64,000 nt of DNA from Cordylochernes scorpioides (taxonomy: Eukaryota; Arthropoda; Arachnida; Pseudoscorpiones; Chernetidae), in NCBI GenBank assembly GCA_030710605.1, contig CP092871.1, positions 66,111,887 to 66,175,886 on the forward strand. Reading direction: 5' to 3'. The notes under the pieces were generated by a model. That model searched no databases, was not told the origin of the DNA, and saw only the letters and a list, made by a program, of their open reading frames with translations. Within the stretch, counting starts at the first letter, position 1, and the number at the start of each line of letters is the position of its first letter. Both the position numbers and the translations under genes were made by a program. Shown here one piece after another: positions 1 through 10,332 of this stretch.

Positions 1-1719
1 ATTGTATGAAGAATCTATCATTAAATAAATTCTTTTTACAAGATATTTTGTGGCTATTTTGACACACAGCATTAATGATGGTAAATAGGTCAATTTAGGG
101 AATTGTGATCATTTTTAAGAGGTAGCCTTTTCCATATAAATAACTGTCCTTTAATTATTCAATTTTAAAATAGCCAAACCATGGCTATAATGAACCTAAA
201 GTGTTCACTCCTATTCAAGTTCACTATAGTGGGGTTTTATTGATGTAAAATTTTGTTGAAATTATGTGTGAGATTTTGATGAAATTATATTTTGATTTTA
301 TTTTGAATAATATTGATGTAATTGTGCGAGAGATTTTGTTCAAACTGTGTGAAATTTAGTTGAAACTGTATATACAAGCTTTTGTTGAATTGTGTGTGAG
401 ATTTGATAAAATGATGTGTAGGGTTTTGTTGAAAGATGTTTATTAATTGTGTATGAGTTCTTGTTTAAATATGGGTGAGATGTTTTTTTTAACTATGTAA
501 GATATTATATAGGGAGATAAATTTAAAAGCTATTGAAATGTATAAAGTGATATTCTGACTTAGGATACTTATAAAAATTTGGAATTTTATTGATAGTTTG
601 ATGCTAGCTACTAGCCTCACTTGCCCTGTGGTGGTAGCTAGCTCTATTTGTTCACAATTAACATTTCTACAAGAGATAAAAGCTACACACACAGTTTTGT
701 GTACCAAAGATTTATAATAATACATAAATTCAACACAAGATATTTTATTTGTTCTCGCCTATCACATAACTTCAGGGCATTATTGAATATATTTTTAATA
801 CAATTATAACATCTATACAGTAAAATCTGTCTTGGGAGTTTTCCTGTCTAACGCATTCACTTCTCAATTTTTTAAGCCTCTATAAAGGCTAAATGTGTTG
901 GATATCCTATTTTGTTTGAGATCATCATTGAAGTTGATTAAGAAAGAATAGTTTTAGGTTTATTTTAACCCATTTTATTTAGCTTGTCTTTGAAGTCACC
1001 ATATCTTGTGTTTTTGCTTGGAACCAAATGGAAACTTCCAACAAAGATTTTACAGCATAAATATTGTCTTTTCAAAAAAAGAACATATAGTCAGACCCAT
1101 GGAAAAGGTGCTTCCATTTAAAGTAGGTATTGAATTATAGTGGGTTAAAGTAGGTTGGAGTGTAGTAAATATAAAGGTTCTATATACTGCATGTAGTAAG
1201 TAGAAGGTAAGAAAAAGGAATAAAGAATGGTGAGAAGAAGACTTGTGAAACACCCACAGCACTACACAATACCAACAAGGCATATTTCCCAATTTACATA
1301 GAAACAGGGACAATGTATCATTAGATGCCACAAATAACACATCCTCAAGTTTGTCTTTGGAGAGATATTCTTATATATATTTATTTATTTATCTTACCTT
1401 ATCTCAACAGCAAAACCTGTGTTCTATGCAGAAATCTATTTATGCAGCTTAAACCACATTATCCTGTAGTTATTTAGCACATGAGTATTTGAGCCTGTGT
1501 TAAGTAAAAATCCGGGTTATTCAGACATTTTGTCTTTGTTCTCTGAGTAGTTGCTTAAGTGAAGCTGTAATGTAATTTGGGGGTGAAGATTTTTTTGTGT
1601 GCGTGCGAAGCGAATATATTTGTCTGTATTTCTACTTTCCCCTCAAAGCTTATGCGCATAGTTTCCTCAAATACCTTTGCCAGGAATTCCTTGCTATATA
1701 TGCAGATAACTTCAATATA
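1..1719. other. AT-rich DNA without recognised gene
   Basis: I see no gene here. The short open frames on either strand have no recognisable domain, are dominated by codons expected from AT-rich noise, and lack supporting context. Positions 240-470 carry a loose repetition of a TTTTGTTGAAATTGTGTGAGA-like phrase, which suggests an old degenerate tandem repeat. The first element with clear boundaries begins at 1720. Confidence 0.6.
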
Positions 1720-2442
1720 CAGTATGACCTTGTTAATTCGACACACGATAATTCAACACTTACGATAATCATGTGTTTTCATGGCCTGACCTCCAGCCTA
1801 TCAAATAACAAACGTTAATTTAACCAAAAAATGTATTTCTAAAAATACAATAGTTTGGCATGTGGAGCACAACGGCCATAGTTTGCATATGCGCAGCATG
1901 CTTAAAACTGTTACAATCGAGTCATAAATGTCAGCGCCAAAGTCACATGATTTTTGTTTCTCCTGAACATTTTAGGCCTAACATTTAAGCAGCCACTAGT
2001 CACCAGTGCAAAAAATTAGAGAGTAAATTTCTGCTATTTGAAATAACATACAGAAGTGGAAAGACAAACATGCCTTTTGCAGATTGATCAGCTAGAATGC
2101 ACACTAAAATAGGGTTCTAGCCTAAAAGTAAGTAACCCTGAAAGATTTCTTTAAAAGATAATATTTAATAATTTTTTTAACTTTTCTTTATTTTCTAAAT
2201 TTTTATTTGCTTCCCCTTCCCATTTCATTTATTCACTTAAAATAAGTTTTGTAATTTTTCATTTGTTCACACACACAAAAGGGCATTAATGCAATTCTTT
2301 TCACCACTAAAATAATCATTATTTATTCTGAAAAAAAAAATAAAATGAAAAAGCCCCAATGGTATCAATTCAAATTATCAATTAAAATATATTTTACAGC
2401 AGTATTTTTTTAAAATATAATTTTATTTATATATTTAGTTAT

Positions 2443-3043
2443 GTGTAATGTAACCATTGCAATAGTGTATACGTTGGAGAAACAGGCAGGTTAGTTAAGG
2501 ACAGAATCAATGAACACAATAGAAATATAAAAAACAAAGACAATAGATCACTTATTTTTCAACACATTGAAACAACAGGCCATACTTTTAACTTAGCCAA
2601 ACCAAAAACCTACTACATCAACATAAATAATAAGCATGAAAGACTAATTCTTGAAGCCATAGTATCCACGAAACACCAGAGCATTAATAGACATATAGAT
2701 ATCCCAGAAGTATACAATAGTTTGATACACAACCCTGATACATAAAACTACATTCCAGATAAGCAATAGTATATTTCTTACTTGTTTTGTATATATAAAA
2801 TATAAAATTTAACTCAGGCATAAAATATTCATGTTAATTAAAAAATTTTTGCACATTTTAAAATATGTAAATAACATACCATATATAAATATTAGCTAAA
2901 AACTGTGATTCATTTCGTCTTATACACTCCTGTCGAAGGGTTTACGAAAGCTCGAGATATCATTTATGAAATAAAGAAACTTATCCTCGGAGTTTTCATG
3001 TGTTACTGCAACTTATACATCAGAGGATTCTATCTTACGATTT
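2443..3043 (+). mobile_element. 5'-truncated Penelope-like element (PLE)
   Basis: A 601-bp insertion lies between two copies of TATATTTAGTTAT (2430-2442 and 3044-3056), a 13-bp target-site duplication. The left part encodes the end of a GIY-YIG endonuclease. The right part (about 2927-2955) carries a CTCCTGTCGAAGGG...CGAAAGCTCGAG phrase also found, inverted, behind the GIY-YIG remnant at 57.4-58.3 kb. This order fits the 3' end of a PLE. The reverse transcriptase part is absent, so this is a truncated insertion. Confidence 0.88.
2449..2745 (+). pseudogene. GIY-YIG endonuclease fragment of a PLE
   Basis: A 98-codon frame runs from just after a TAA (2446-2448) to the TAA at 2743-2745. It starts with a CNHC zinc-knuckle-like pair, followed by YVGETGR and then RINEH, matching the YIG half and the R...EH catalytic region of PLE GIY-YIG domains. 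It continues with HIETTGH and ERLILEA, and ends shortly after the conserved NRHIDIPEVYN-like region. In the family this domain nicks DNA to prime reverse transcription. No start codon and no upstream RT exist, so it is a remnant. It was found by translating directly and begins without a methionine. Confidence 0.88.
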
Positions 3044-3111
3044 TATATTTAGTTATCCTAGAAAAATGTCCACTAGCAGTGAATTTTGTGATGAAATCAT
3101 CTAACTGACTT

Positions 3112-3125
3112 TAATTCAAGAGAAA
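3112..3125. repeat. Left 14-bp target-site duplication of the LINE
   Basis: TAATTCAAGAGAAA here is repeated exactly at 7749-7762, immediately after the LINE's GTT-repeat tail. The duplication falls inside the Tigger-type repeat. Confidence 0.93.
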
Positions 3126-3343
3126 ATTCACTGCCAGGAGGCCAAACTGCAAGCCGCATGTGCGTTCGCTCCTGGTAAATAACTTTTAATAATCTACTTT
3201 AATATTTAATGAACCTAATTATAAAGATATAATTAACTTAGTAATACTATACCCCAAACATAATCTTACCACAGGGATTACAGAGGATACCGTGGCCTCA
3301 AAAGCTATACTGTTTTTCTATAATCAGACACCAGGAGAAAAAG

Positions 3344-4267
3344 ATGAAATTAACATACATAGTACTTGCATTGTTTTTTATCGTTTGCATTAAAGAGCCT
3401 AAATTTCTCGTTGAGAAGTACGTTGAATTCAAAAAACTATATTACAATAACAAAATGTACTCATCCTGCTACCTTACGCTAACTCAAAAGTATTCTTCTG
3501 CTTACATGATAAGAGTGATTGCCATTCTACTGATCATTGGTGGTGTGGAACTCAACCCCGGGCCCCCTACAAAAAAGCAAACTCTGTCGACTGTACAAAC
3601 TACTGAGACGAAGGAAGTTATTGAAGATGATCTCAAATCTCTTGTTAAACAAATCCATACAGAGCTAAGGACTTTAGGAGCAAGACTAGAAACTAGATTA
3701 CAAAACATTGAACAAAGGTTCGAGGAATGGGATCAAAGATTAACCGTTATCGAAACTTCACAGAAAACATGCTTGGAATTAGCCACAAAAAACGATTTAA
3801 GAATAAAAAGTCTAGAGGATCATGGTGATATGTTGGACAGGAAAATAAGGGAAAATAACCTTATATTTTACGGTATAAAAGGGCCCGAAGCAGAAAACTC
3901 AGATGAAACTTTATGCAAATTAGTTAAGGCGATAAATGAAAAGATGAAAATACAAGTTGAATCAGAAATAACGCATTGTCATCAACTTTCAAGGAAAGCT
4001 AACGCGCCAATTTTGGTTGAAATACCGAAACAAATCACAAGAATTGCACTACTTAGGAATTCCTACAAATTCAGAGATGATAAAATTTTTGTAAACAAAG
4101 ATTATACTCTGAAGACCCGAGAACAACGCCGCATCCTGATTTCTAAGAGAGAACTATCTGAAAAAGGAATACGCTCAAAATTAAGAGACAATAAGCTACT
4201 TGCAAATGGACAAAAATACGAAGTCATTGACGGTAGAGTGGTTGGTGAAAAAGGCTCTACATCATAG
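3344..4267 (+). CDS. LINE ORF1 protein with N-terminal 2A-like motif
   Basis: A 307-residue open frame. Residues 1-17 are hydrophobic (signal-like), and residues 56-66 form a second hydrophobic run ending in GGVELNPGP (67-74). That is the shape of a 2A ribosome-skipping sequence, with the split expected between G73 and P74. The usual Asp of the D-x-E-x-NPGP core is Gly here, so activity is uncertain. Residues 90-150 look coiled-coil, rich in Leu/Ile heptads. Residues 155-300 resemble LINE ORF1 RNA-binding domains, including the RENNLIFYGI and YTLKTREQRR phrases. In related elements such proteins bind the element RNA. The frame is intact although ORF2 is broken. Confidence 0.85.
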   Translation: MKLTYIVLALFFIVCIKEPKFLVEKYVEFKKLYYNNKMYSSCYLTLTQKYSSAYMIRVIAILLIIGGVELNPGPPTKKQTLSTVQTTETKEVIEDDLKSLVKQIHTELRTLGARLETRLQNIEQRFEEWDQRLTVIETSQKTCLELATKNDLRIKSLEDHGDMLDRKIRENNLIFYGIKGPEAENSDETLCKLVKAINEKMKIQVESEITHCHQLSRKANAPILVEIPKQITRIALLRNSYKFRDDKIFVNKDYTLKTREQRRILISKRELSEKGIRSKLRDNKLLANGQKYEVIDGRVVGEKGSTS

Positions 4268-4396
4268 CAGTTGACGCAGCCCCGAATTGATGTTGACAAC
4301 TCAGAAACTTTGCAGACACTACAAAATAAAATACATACAAATAAAGATTCACAAAAAAAGTTTTAAGATTATTAGCTTTAAAAAACCAAAGTTACG

Positions 4397-5600
4397 GTAA
4401 ACACAATAATAAGCTGGAATATAAATGGACTTTTTAGGATGCTCTCTGTTTTTCCACTTCTCGAGTACATTAAAAACTACGAGATCTTCGCTTTACTTGA
4501 AACATTGTATAAATCTCACAAATATAACATTAAAAGATTTCCAAATTTTTGAACATCCAGCAACTAAGACCGCAGAAAGGGGAAGGGGATCAGGAGGAAT
4601 AATTGTGGGTGTCAAAAAAGGGGGACATTACAGGTTGCACAGTACAGAAAAGGATAACATTTGGATATCTATTTTCTTATCACAAAACATAAGAACCGGA
4701 AAACCTATCACCTGCTTGATATTTGTATATCTCCCTCCAAACGAACTGTACCAGAATAACTTGGTTAGATTAACTAAATATATGTAAAAACAGATAACTG
4801 ACGGGAAAGAACTAATTCTAATTGGGGATTTAAATATTAGAACTGGAGGGCTCGGGGGACTGTATAATCCAACTGATCTTCAACTCTTTTGAGTTTCCGA
4901 AAGAAAAGCAAGAGATCTAATAATTTCACCACTGGCTGAAGGACTTCTCGAGTTTCTTGAGGACAATTCACTGACAATAATCAACGGAAAATCAACAGGA
5001 GACAGAGAGGGAGACTTTACATATGTTTCGGAGAGAGGCTCATCAACTATCGATTATTGCATAGTTTCACAAGGAATACTAGAAAAAATATCAAACTTCA
5101 GGATAGAAACTCAGATGTATTCAGATCACCTTCCTCTTACCCTGAAGATAACACTCCAAAACACCTATGAAAATAAATCCAAGGTAGAAGAATATGGTGT
5201 TACAAGATACAGATGGACAGCTGAGGGAATTAAGACATTTAAACAGGAATTAAAAGAATTGCAAGTAGTAAAAATATCAAATCTCGATAGCTCCGTAAAT
5301 ACTTTCACTCAAAGAATTACTGAGGCAATGTCAACATCAGGAATAATGTACTTAACTAAGGGTGCCCCCGGAGAATCTGAACCATGGTTTGACAAAAACT
5401 GTTACGAGATGAAAAAGTTAACAAAAGAAAGTCTGAAGGAATACCGTAGAACCAACAGAAAGGAAGACCTTGAAAGCTATGCTCTCCATAGAAAGAAATA
5501 TCTCTGTTTATTAGATGATAAAAGAAAGAAATATATTCAGGAAAAACAAGAAATATTGAGATATATAAAAGATTCAAAGTCCTTTTGAAAGACCATTGCG
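4397..5600 (+). pseudogene. LINE ORF2, AP-type endonuclease region (frameshifted)
   Basis: Translation in shifting frames gives successive APE endonuclease motifs: SWNINGL near 4412, FALLET near 4485, a second block with GSGGIIVGVKKG and IFVYLPPNE (about 4550-4790), then LILIGDLNIRTG (about 4815), STIDYCIVS (about 5045) and SDHLPLTL (about 5120). These correspond to the N, E, GD-N and SDH catalytic segments. Breaks include a stop near 4552 with a frame change, a TAA near 4786, a TGA at 4890-4892 and a TGA near 5586. The domain nicks target DNA in living relatives; this copy is dead. Confidence 0.9.
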
Positions 5601-6887
5601 CTATTTAAAAGAACAACAAAAATTCAAGGAGAAATTACTGTACAGGAATGGCACGATTTTTATTGCGAATTAATGAGTATTGAGAAAAAGAGAAGATTTG
5701 TAATATAAAAGTGAGGATTTCGCCTAGTGATCCAATACTTGATCCAGAGATAACTTCTGAAGAAATAGGCAGGGCAGAGATTTGAAAAATAACAAGGCAA
5801 GTGGACCTGATGACATCCCCGAAGAAATAATAAAAGTACTCCCAGACTCATACATGGGTTTATTAGAACAATTTTACAATAGAGCTCTGAAAATGGGACA
5901 CTATCCTACAATATGGACTAAATCGATCATACATCCAATCTTTAAAAGCGGTGACAAAGACAACCCTTCAAATTATCGTGGTATAGCACTGATAAGCAAT
6001 TTATCGAAACTTTTTACGACAATACTAAGATCAAGAATGAATGAATGGGTAGAAAGAAGTAACGTCATTCCAGAAAATCAGATGGGTTTCCGAAAGGGTC
6101 GATCATGTGTGGATCTGATATTCACATTGGCCACTCTAATACAACTATCACTGAGGAAAAAGAGAGGAAAATTATATGTATTTTTTGTTGATTTGAAAAA
6201 AGCATTTGATACAGTTCCTCACTCATTAGTTTGGAAGAAATTAACCAATCTGGGCGTAAGCTATCAATTTATACACGCAATTAGAAATTACTACGAACAG
6301 GTGACTGTGGCAGTCAGATGGAGGGGATCAATTACAGAAAATATTAAGATACATTCAGGCGTTTTACAAGGAGAGCCACTATCGCCATTACTTTTTATAT
6401 TATTCATGACGGACCTGATTAAAATGTATGACAACTCAGATCTGACGAGTGTATACCTGCCAGAATTTGGTGACGTTCACCTGCTGATGTATGCAGATGA
6501 TATTGCTATTATAGGGGAGTCGAGGATAAACCTCCAAAAAAAGATTAATATATTGAAAGAATATCTTGGTGAGAACTATATGAAACTGAACGAGTCCAAA
6601 TCGAAGGTTATAGTATTCTGCAATGTGGTAAACCCTCAAGAGAAGCTAGATGGTACTGGAATGGTAAACCTCTGATGGAAACAAGAAGATATAATTACTT
6701 GGGATACCCTCTGGTCAGTACAACTAAAACCACTCAAGCCGCAAACTTTTTCAAAGAAAAAGCACTTGCGGCAATAAATGCTACAACCCCAATATTAGCA
6801 AAATCAAAAATTAATTCATTAAACTCTGCAATAAAACTGTTTGATTCTATTGTGATGGCTGTTTTGATGTATGCTGCTCCAATTTAG
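5601..6887 (+). pseudogene. LINE ORF2, reverse transcriptase region
   Basis: The longest open piece is 5782-6675. It starts at the KNNKASGPDDIP segment and carries NYRGIAL, QMGFRKGRSC, FVDLKKAFDTVPH, SGVLQGEPLSPLLF and the catalytic MYADDIAI box (YADD codons near 6490-6501). It ends at a TGA just before the KxRYNYLGY thumb segment, which continues in another frame from 6675 to 6887. Two frame changes lie between 5600 and 5782. All core catalytic aspartates are visible, so the breaks rather than active-site loss inactivate it. Confidence 0.93.
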
Positions 6888-7690
6888 GCAACAGAGCATA
6901 AAGATTTATTGGATCATATACAAGTACATTTATTCGTAGGTTTTTGAATTTGCCAAGATATACACCAGGATACATAATAAGACCAGAAACAGGCTGCGTC
7001 TCATTAATAATAACAGCTCTGAAATTGACATTGAAATACTGGCTGAGGGTGCTGAGTATGGATACAAATAGATTGCCTCGAATATGTTTAAATAGAATGA
7101 GGCAAATATCCTGTGCTACAGGTGCGCCCATCGGGTTTATAAAACAATTAAGCAATTTACTCAATAATAACGGATCCTCGTGGCTTACTTATTGTAATGA
7201 TCCTGATTCACTAAGGAATGCTATCCCTGGAATATTAAGAACTGCGAAAGAGCAAACAATACAAAATGACTTAACAAGAATAACCCAATCAAAGTTATAT
7301 TCCCACTATAGAGACATATATACAACGTTTACCACCGAAGGATATTTCTTAAGCGAACTCCCTTTTCCTGTCAACAGATTAATTGCACAATTTAGAACCC
7401 TTTCAATTTTTTTCAGAGAACACCATCTGATTTTAATGAGGGGTGAAGACCTGAAATGCACTTTCTGTGGATCAGGAATAACAATGGAGATGTTGCACTA
7501 CTTATTTGATTGTGCTGCTCTGTCTGAAGAAAGACGAAAACTAAATGATAAAACGGGGCAACTTTGTCCTTCATTCCCGGGACTAATTAATGAAATATCA
7601 AAGAATAGGTATATAGCGGTGGCGATATTTGGATTCCACAGGATTATATCCCGGAAAAAGGCCACACAGTGTTCTCCCCTTCCCTTGTGA
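6888..7690 (+). pseudogene. LINE ORF2 C-terminal domain with Cys-His motif
   Basis: The frame 6944-7690 (248 codons) follows a stop at 6885-6887. It carries the arginine-rich helix typical of LINE C-termini and, near its end, CTFCGSGITMEMLHYLFDC, a C-x2-C-x8-H-x4-C knuckle. In the family this region contacts nucleic acid. It ends at a TGA just before the 3' UTR. Confidence 0.88.
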
Positions 7691-7748
7691 ACTGGTGAAT
7701 CCTGTATAGGGCGAGAGGCCCTAAATAAAGGCTTTGTTGTTGTTGTTG

Positions 7749-7762
7749 TAATTCAAGAGAAA
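7749..7762. repeat. Right 14-bp target-site duplication of the LINE
   Basis: An exact copy of the sequence at 3112-3125, directly after the GTT-repeat tail. Confidence 0.93.
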
Positions 7763-7924
7763 GATATGATCACTTGGGTTGTTGAATTAAAGAGTGTATT
7801 GGAGCATTATGGAGAATCAAACTGGTAAAACCACTGGAAGGGTTCACTAATGCCACCATCTCTTTATGGACAATAGGAACTTATTTTAGTTGAAAAAGGA
7901 AGTTGGTGTCTTGAATGGTATATA

Positions 7925-8068
7925 CAGTCCTCTAACTTCTTTAATCCAATAGCCCAGGGGTCAGAATTTTATGGTTGAATTGAAAAGTCGGTGTTGAATT
8001 ATAGTCTGTTAAATAATGGTAAATAAGCTGATTGGGATTCGAAAAACTATTGATGAGGTTATATACTG
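7925..8068. mobile_element. Short Tigger-type MITE
   Basis: This element lies between TA dinucleotides (7923-7924 and 8069-8070). It opens with CAGTCCTCTAACTTCTTTAATC and closes with GAGGTTATATACTG. The interior keeps the GGTCAGAATTTTATGGTTGAATTG and GTGTTGAATTATAG phrases shared with the ends of the full Tigger at 9980. About 144 bp, no coding. Confidence 0.65.
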
Positions 8069-9050
8069 TAGATTACACGCTAATGTATTCTATTTAAAGT
8101 TAAGTTTGTTCAGATCAATAAAAAAAGTTTGGTTCTAGGAAAGGAAGTGGCTGAAGGAAGAAGAGCTGCTCAGTATGGGAGGGAGGGAACTGATGACCTT
8201 GTAACTGCTGGCATCATTACGTGGGTAAACTGAATGAACAACATAATTTCTCTATCATCTCACAGGAACTGTAAGGTGATCAACCCTCAACAACCCGATG
8301 TTTATCTCTACCTATCTCTACCAAAGTGAAGGAAAGTTTGAAACAAAAAATAACAAAAAAAAGGTTTATTTGCAATTTTAAACCTGGTAGCAAGGTCATT
8401 GGTGGATTCTTCCTTGTTTATTTGGTCATTTACTTTGATGACAGAGAGAGTTGCAATGATGGCAAAGTTCTTTGCCTCCTTAGCCAGAATTGACAATAAT
8501 TGGTAACCTTTAATAAATAGGATAGTACCAAACAAAGGTGGTGGGAAAAGTACCTTTAGAAAAAGTTTTTTTTTTTTTTCACCTATCCTCACCATACCTA
8601 GCTCATCATAAACTAATAAAACAAGAGGCCATCAGGAGAGCACTAGCATACTCCAATGGATTCAATCCCATTGGGTGCTAGAGGCAAAAGAGGCAGTCCT
8701 TTGGAATACCATCTATTTAAATGAATATAAGACCCCCTATTCAAAATTAGGACAGTAAATACCAAATGAACATATCATTATTATTATTAGTAGTATTGTG
8801 TTAATTATTTTTACCTATTTAAAAAATTAATAATAATAATAAATAGAGATAGAGAGAGAACAAAATAATTAATGCTAAAAATTATGACAGAATTAACATT
8901 TTTCACAGATAGATGGGGCTATACAAATAAAATGCTTCCTACTGCTCTTACTGCAATGGAAAATATTTGGAGGGCATGGCTCATCGGTGATAAATTGGCC
9001 CAGTGATTTTGTCAGTTTTAATCGACCAGACCACTATGCATCTACTACTT
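8069..9050. other. AT-rich spacer with a dispersed-repeat fragment
   Basis: No supported gene. Positions 8955-9050 carry an inverted copy of a dispersed phrase (AGGGC-TGGCTCATC...TTTTGTCAGTTT...GACCAGAC) also seen at 18055-18125 and, in the opposite direction, at 15000-15070 and 51525-51590. The open frame at 8308-8595 on the minus strand has no recognisable domain. Confidence 0.5.
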
Positions 9051-9057
9051 ATCATGG

Positions 9058-9205
9058 CCTACATATGGCCTAGACGATGACGACCTGGCCATCCTGGCGT
9101 CTGCCAAGACGCGCACCTATAGGTACTTCCTCGGCGTGGAACTGAGGAGTGTACAAGAAGACCCCCTCTTTGTCTGGAGGAGGACTCTCTCAAGGTGGGG
9201 AAGCC
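9058..9205 (+). other. GC-rich exon-like fragment of unknown gene
   Basis: In a GC-poor setting, about 150 bp is GC-rich and open in one frame, encoding DDDDLAILASAKTRTYRYF and then VQEDPLFVWRRTLS. It is preceded by an AG (GGCCTAG at about 9075) and contains CTCAAG-GTGGGG, usable as a splice donor, near 9195. I recognise no family. It sits about 200 bp upstream of a Helitron 3' end (9390), so it may be a captured host exon. A chance open frame is possible. Confidence 0.35.
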
Positions 9206-9329
9206 TTCCTTGCTGAAGACATTTGTATATATATATTCCCCTACACTTTATATGCCCTTCTACTCTACTACTTATCAGGCATTCTATTTATCTATACTCG
9301 GCCTTTGAATTCTTGGTTGGCTTATACAT

Positions 9330-9390
9330 ACTCATTCTGGGAAAAATTCTCTCTGGTAAAACCTGGGCATTGCCCGGGTTATTCGGCTAG
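9330..9390 (+). mobile_element. Helitron 3' end
   Basis: The sequence ends CCTGGGCATTGCCCGGG (a hairpin), then TTATTCGGCTAG followed by T. This is the Helitron pattern of a subterminal hairpin and a CTAG terminus next to a T. It belongs to the same family as the elements ending at 19672 and 40056. No 5' TC terminus is evident upstream, so the element's start is unknown. Confidence 0.75.
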
Positions 9391-9534
9391 TTCTTTATAA
9401 GTACAAAATATTTCATTCATTTGAAATAGCAATTTAATATTTATTATATCATTTTATTTATTAAAATTTTATATTTAAACAATAGGCTCATTATTTCATT
9501 TTATTTGTAATCTATATATTTTATATATTGTATA

Positions 9535-9875
9535 CAGTGGACCCTCGGTTTACGAGCACCTTGGAGTAAGAGCTTTTTGCAGTACGAGCAAAATTTTTTG
9601 AAAAATTTTACCTCGGATTACGAGTGAAATTTCGCATTACGAGCAACTTGTGATGGTTGCCCGTAATCGTGATGGATGAAAATTCACTGGGATCCCTCCC
9701 TTCAGATCAGATTCGGGAAATATGTAAAATCTGGGAAACTGTGCAATTGTTCGTAGCAAGAAGAATTACCCGAGTTTCAATTATTAAAAATAAGAAATTA
9801 GTTTCGCACTACGAGCGTTTTGGAGTACGAGCATGGCTCTGGAACGGATTATGCTCGCAAACCGAGGGTCCACTG
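9535..9875. mobile_element. 341-bp MITE with near-perfect terminal inverted repeats
   Basis: TA flanks (9533-9534, 9876-9877) enclose an element starting CAGTGGACCCTCGGTTTACG and ending with its inverted complement (one mismatch, A/G, over about 23 bp). Inside are repeated TTACGAGC/GTACGAGC phrases. Terminal sequence and TA duplication place it with Tigger/pogo-like Tc1-mariner elements. No transposase is encoded, so it must be moved in trans. Confidence 0.93.
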
Positions 9876-10332
9876 TATATCGTTTTACACACTTCCTTAA
9901 TCTTTTTTTTTTAAATAAAGTGCATTACTTGAGAGAAATTATATTTCTTATACATTTTAAAATTATAAAAAAATATATACAGTCGAACCTCTTTAATTCA
10001 ACACCCCAAGGGATCAGAGCTTTCGATTGAATTAAAGGAAGTGTTGAATTAAGGCTAGAATATTAGCTAAACATCTAACTCACGAAAATATTTTTTTTTT
10101 TATAAGTAGCTTTGTAATATAAATTAATGATATCAATTGAAACCATTGTGTGTAAACTTTTTTATATTTATTTTTTATTTTCATGATTTACTTTTAGTAT
10201 CTGGGACAAAATGGCATTAATACATATTTTCGAAACAAATAATATTTTATTCCAATTGGAATAATAGTTGAAAAAAAATAAATATGGAAAATAAAAAGAA
10301 AATTTAAAAATATTATTTGAAAAGAATCAAGA

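Larger units (their letters stand above)
3126..7748 (+). mobile_element. Full-length APE-type non-LTR retrotransposon (LINE), decayed ORF2
   Basis: A 4.6-kb element is bounded by the exact 14-bp duplication TAATTCAAGAGAAA. It has a 218-bp 5' leader, an intact ORF1 with a 2A-like motif, a 3' ORF2 with endonuclease, reverse transcriptase and a C-terminal cysteine motif, an AATAAA-like signal, and a (GTT)n tail at about 7735-7748. The architecture and RT motifs suit the CR1/L2-like branch of APE-type LINEs; the clade is inferred. Because the 5' leader is present and the duplication is perfect, this is a full-length insertion. ORF2 has several frameshifts and stops, so it can no longer move by itself. 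Confidence 0.95.
1720..7797 (-). mobile_element. Tigger-type non-autonomous DNA element with two nested retroelements
   Basis: The left end, after a TA at 1718-1719, reads CAGTATGACCTTGTTAATTC and matches the inverted complement of the right end of the full Tigger element at 9980-13675, through to the shared CCTATCAAATAACAAA block. The right end near 7785 keeps the TTGAATTAAAGAG terminal phrase. A second, 5'-truncated copy of the same interior lies at 18225-18694. It shows that the segments 1960-2442, 3044-3125 and 7749-7797 were once contiguous. The interruptions are a Penelope-like element at 2443-3043 and a LINE at 3126-7748. The exact right boundary is degenerate. Confidence 0.75.

Noticed and set aside
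1050-1340. A 96-residue minus-strand membrane protein
   Set aside because: The hydrophobicity is what random AT-rich sequence gives, with no homologue recognised and no promoter or splice context.
8308-8595. A 95-residue minus-strand gene
   Set aside because: No recognisable motif, lysine/phenylalanine-rich from A/T runs, and no neighbouring exon evidence.
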